In this document: positions 61,265 to 64,000 of the stretch, piece after piece | Numbering within the stretch: the first letter of the stretch is position 1 | Layout of the letters: each line of letters begins with the position of its first letter | Assembly (NCBI GenBank): GCA_030220185.1 | Contig: JASPKZ010003432.1 | Span: 2,158,501 to 2,222,500, forward strand | Reading direction: 5' to 3' | DNA length: 64,000 nt | From: Diploptera punctata | Lineage: Eukaryota; Arthropoda; Insecta; Blattodea; Blaberidae | Notes under the pieces: model-generated | What the model saw: the letters and a program-made list of their open reading frames with translations, nothing else | Database searches by the model: none | What the model was told of the DNA's origin: nothing | Translations under genes and position numbers: made by a program

Positions 61265-62904
61265 TTCCTAAAATTTCCCTCATTTGTCATTAGCTGTCCA
61301 TTTCCATTATATAATGAATTTCTACGTGTGACCATATATTTAATTTTATTGATATTTACTTCCAATCCTAATTTCTTAGTGTTACTCAACAGTGTGTGCG
61401 TATTGTCCTTTAGTATCTCCTCGCTATCGGCCAACAATACTACATCATCAGCATAAACTAACAGCTTATTAATACCATTCAGTTGTAAGCCTTCCTCATT
61501 CTCTAAAGATTTAATGGCATGCTCTAGTACAAGATTAAATAGTAGAGGAGATAGTGCATCTCCTTGCTTCAACCCATTCTGGATTTCAAAAGTGTCCGAA
61601 AACTGTTTGCCTACACGCACTCTACTCTTTGTACCATTTAGGCACATTCGTATAAGTCTAACTAACTTTTTAGGAATTCCGAACTCCAGCAGGATACTAT
61701 ATAACTTCTCCCTCTTAATTGAATCATATGCTTTTTTGAAGTCTACGTATAGTTGATGTACAGTACCATTATATTCCCATTTCTTTTCTAAAATCTGTCT
61801 TATACTAAAAATCTGATCTGTTGTAGACCTGTTTCTTCTAAATGCACATTGATGATCTCCTAGAATGTCATCAATATAGGGAGTAAGTCTGCTTGCTAAT
61901 ATATTTGTTAGAATTTTGTATGAAGTTGAAAGTAATGAGATGCCCCTGTAGTTGTTGCAATCAGTTTTATCTCCTTTCTTATAAATTGGTACAATAATGG
62001 ATTCCTTCCATTCATCTGGAATAGCTTCTTTTTCCCAAATCATACTAAGCAACCCGCATATCTTGTCCATCAATTTTTCTCCCCCTGATTTTATGGGTTC
62101 TGCTGGGATCTCATCTGAACCTGATGCTTTATACATCTTCAATTTTTCAATCGCCATTTCAACCTCTAATGCACTTGGCTCTGCGACTAGCATTTCTGCT
62201 GTCTGTAAATTATCCTCCTCAATGTCCTGTTCTGTATGTACATTTAATAGCTGATTAAAGTAACTTTTCCATCTATTTAATATACTTCTTGAATCTGCAA
62301 TCATATCCCCATTTTCATTCCGAATTATGTTTGTTCTAGCCTGAAACCCTTTCTTCTCTATACTAATTCCCTGATATAATTCTCTAATGTTCCTATTTTT
62401 TGCATTCATTTCAAGATCATTAATCTTCTCTCTCAAATATTCCCTCTTTTTACTCTTTAGTAACTTGGTGGTTTCCCGTCTAATACTACCCAATTGCTCT
62501 AAATTTACCTCATTTGGCTCATGTAACCATTTCATTTTTGCTAGCTTTCTTTTCTTTACAATGTTGGCACATTCCTCATCAAACCATTTCTTGTTTTGCC
62601 TCTTTTTTAAACAACCAATGCTTTCTGATGCTGACAATTTTATAGTATCTCTTACAGCCTCCCGTTCTTTATTTATATCAGTTTCTTCTTCGTTTGCCAC
62701 ATTGTCATCTGAAGATTCCAGTACTTCAAATCTATTAGCAATTTTGATTTGGTATTCTTGCCGCATTTCATCATTTTTCAAGTTTTTTAATTCAAATTTT
62801 ACAGAATCATCTTTAGCGTTTGTTCCTCTCATAAGCGATAGCCGTTGTCTGATTTTCACTCTGACCAGATGATGATCCGTCTGTCCCTCTAACTGATCTA
62901 ACAT
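61243..62904 (-). pseudogene. RTE-type LINE reverse transcriptase
   Basis: 553 residues. Residues about 1-240 are the linker (contains WFDEECANIVKKRKLAKMKW). The RT follows: PDEWKESIIVPIYKKGDKTD and NYRGISLLSTSYKILTNILA (motifs 0-2), DHQCAFRRNRSTTDQIF, LYVDFKKAYDSIKREKLYSI (motif A, catalytic D), NGLKQGDALSPLLFNLVLEH (motif B), NKLLVYADDVVLLADSEEIL (motif C, YADD). All catalytic residues are intact. Upstream it joins the endonuclease by a frameshift near 62890. Confidence 0.92.
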
Positions 62905-63679
62905 CGATGATGCTACTGTGCCAGCGTTTATCCACTAATACATGATCTATCTGGTTCCGAGTATCTCCATCTGGGGATGTCCAGGTGTATTTATGAATAT
63001 CCTTATGCTGAAATGATGTGCTCTTAACAATGAGATTCTTTGATGTGGCAAATGTGACTAATCTAACCCCATTGTCGTTACTATCTTCATGGAGACTGAA
63101 TTTGCCTATTGTTGGTTTGAATATATCTTCCCGCCCCACTTTTGCATTAAAATCTCCTAAGATAATTTTCATATGATATCGTGAAAGACTATCAAATAAG
63201 CATTCTAATTCTTCATAGAACTCATCCTTGCTGTTATCATCTTTATCTTCTGTGGGAGCATGTACATTTACAATTATAAAATCATGTTGTTTACCCTTTA
63301 GAATTATGTATGATACCCTATCACTAACAAATTTAATATCTCGGATAGCGGAGAGGATCCTCCTTCTGACTAAAAAACCCGTTCCAAATGCAGGTCTTTC
63401 TGCACCCCCGTAGTATAATGCAAAGCTTCCTGATTCCTGACTACCTTCTCCTGGCCACCTAACTTCCTGTAAAGCGACTATATCCAAGGGCAATTTATCT
63501 AATTCCCGCATTAATATCTCTAGTGCCCCGCTATTGTATAAAGTCCTAACATTCCATGTTCCTAGGAACATGTCCCTGTGTTTGAGCCTTTGGCATGGGT
63601 TCCCTGAAGTAGTCCCCGCCCGGAGATCCGAATGGGGGACTATTTGACCTCCGGAAAATTTTACCCCAGTTGAACCCAT
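62813..63679 (-). pseudogene. RTE-type LINE apurinic-type endonuclease
   Basis: 288 residues. FLGTWNVRTLYNSGAL (N of the catalytic N), DIVALQEVRWPGEGSQESGS (catalytic E), FIIVNVHAPTEDKDDNSKDE, KIILGDFNAKVGREDIF (GDFNA, catalytic D and N), and YTWTSPDGDTRNQIDHVLVD (terminal DH) are all present. After VDVRS the frame shifts, so its last 25 residues are not genuine. The start at 63679 follows a short 5' UTR; an alternative downstream start is MFLGTWNVRT. Confidence 0.9.
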
Positions 63680-63895
63680 GTCCGCATTTCTTGACGGTTG
63701 TATTTTTACGGTGAAAGATCGTCACTCTTTCGCCCAAGGTACTTTTTTCGTCTGGCTTATCACCTTTAACCAGTCCGGCATGGGTAACCCTATCAGCAGC
63801 AATGCTACCGCTGGCATAGCTCTCAGGATCATTTAAGCACGCAAGCTACTCCACCACGACAAGGTAAAGATACCATGGAGGGTTTCTCCTTCAGT

Positions 63896-64000
63896 GCGGT
63901 TTATAATTTAGCAATAATTTTGGAAATCTTTCTTCTGGCATTCTATCAATATGTTCTTTCCAGTCATTCCTATATTTAATTATTCGGTCTGTAAGTTTGA
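63896..64000 (-). pseudogene. LINE fragment (group C), continues off the window
   Basis: The 5'-ward continuation of 60490-60605, separated by the RTE insertion. CTTCTGGCATTCTATCAATA and TGTTCTTTCCAGTCATTCCT encode (minus strand) the W-EHI-RMPEER motif. Confidence 0.6.

Larger units (their letters stand above)
60619..63882 (-). mobile_element. Full-length RTE-type LINE with 13-bp TSD
   Basis: The perfect duplication TTTCTCCTTCAGT lies at 60606-60618 and 63883-63895. The 3,264-bp element starts (minus strand) CCTCCATGGTATCTTTACCT, has a 5' UTR of about 200 bp, an apurinic-type endonuclease, a reverse transcriptase and a C-terminal domain. It ends in AGTGAGTAAGTAAGTAAGTA (GTAA repeats), the microsatellite-like 3' end typical of RTE elements. 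The coding region is split by two frameshifts. It is the source-like copy for the fragments at 6.3, 14.0, 15.5, 17.1, 18.2, 40.6 and 49.8 kb. Confidence 0.92.

Noticed and set aside
61514..62872. Open frames on the + strand opposite the RTE reverse transcriptase
   Set aside because: Antisense shadows of the LINE coding region.

Overview
This is an AT-rich eukaryotic window, most likely from a large insect genome. The mix of repeats (Penelope-like elements, RTE-type LINEs with a GTAA tail, several tRNA-derived SINEs, mariner/Tc1/hAT remnants) suggests a cockroach or termite (Blattodea); that assignment is an inference and no species is claimed.

The only host gene I can support is the 3' end of a CREB-regulated transcription coactivator (CRTC/TORC) on the + strand. 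Three exons are visible: 23669-23737, 39879-40080 and the last coding exon 43088-43314. All have canonical splice sites and compatible phases. The introns are 16.1 kb and 3.0 kb. The first 23.7 kb is probably upstream intron, and from about 43.3 kb onward the window is 3' UTR and intergenic DNA.

Nearly everything else is transposable-element sequence, often nested. (1) Penelope-like elements (PLEs) with reverse-transcriptase motif C and GIY-YIG endonuclease remnants at 28.9-30.6, 51.5-52.1 and 57.6-59.8 kb, plus many fragments. (2) About twenty short foldback elements built from PLE ends. They are inverted dimers carrying GAGGT(A/G)AG-type arm ends and a single-sided tail related to AACCTCATAGTGTTACTTCC, and more than a dozen have clear 8-14 bp target-site duplications (TSDs). 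Most carry a hammerhead-like core (CTGANGA, hairpin, GAAAC). (3) Foldback elements of the same layout whose arms are 71-75 nt tRNA-like sequences with different anticodon triplets (7.5, 17.6, 40.2, 41.8, 43.8 and 57.4-60.2 kb). (4) LINEs: a full-length RTE-type copy at 60.6-63.9 kb with a 13-bp TSD and only two frameshifts, plus many 5'-truncated copies of it and of three other LINE groups. (5) Several SINE families. (6) DNA transposons: two mariner-type internally deleted copies, a mariner-type C-terminal remnant, a Tc1-like copy and two hAT-like elements, one with an 8-bp TSD and a BED/CGGBP1-like zinc-finger exon.

The most interesting structure is the shared architecture of groups 2 and 3: unrelated sequences mobilised as tail-bearing inverted dimers with retrotransposon-like TSDs. 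They pack the last CRTC intron with long hairpin-forming DNA. All TSDs and arm matches were read by eye; no search or folding program was run.
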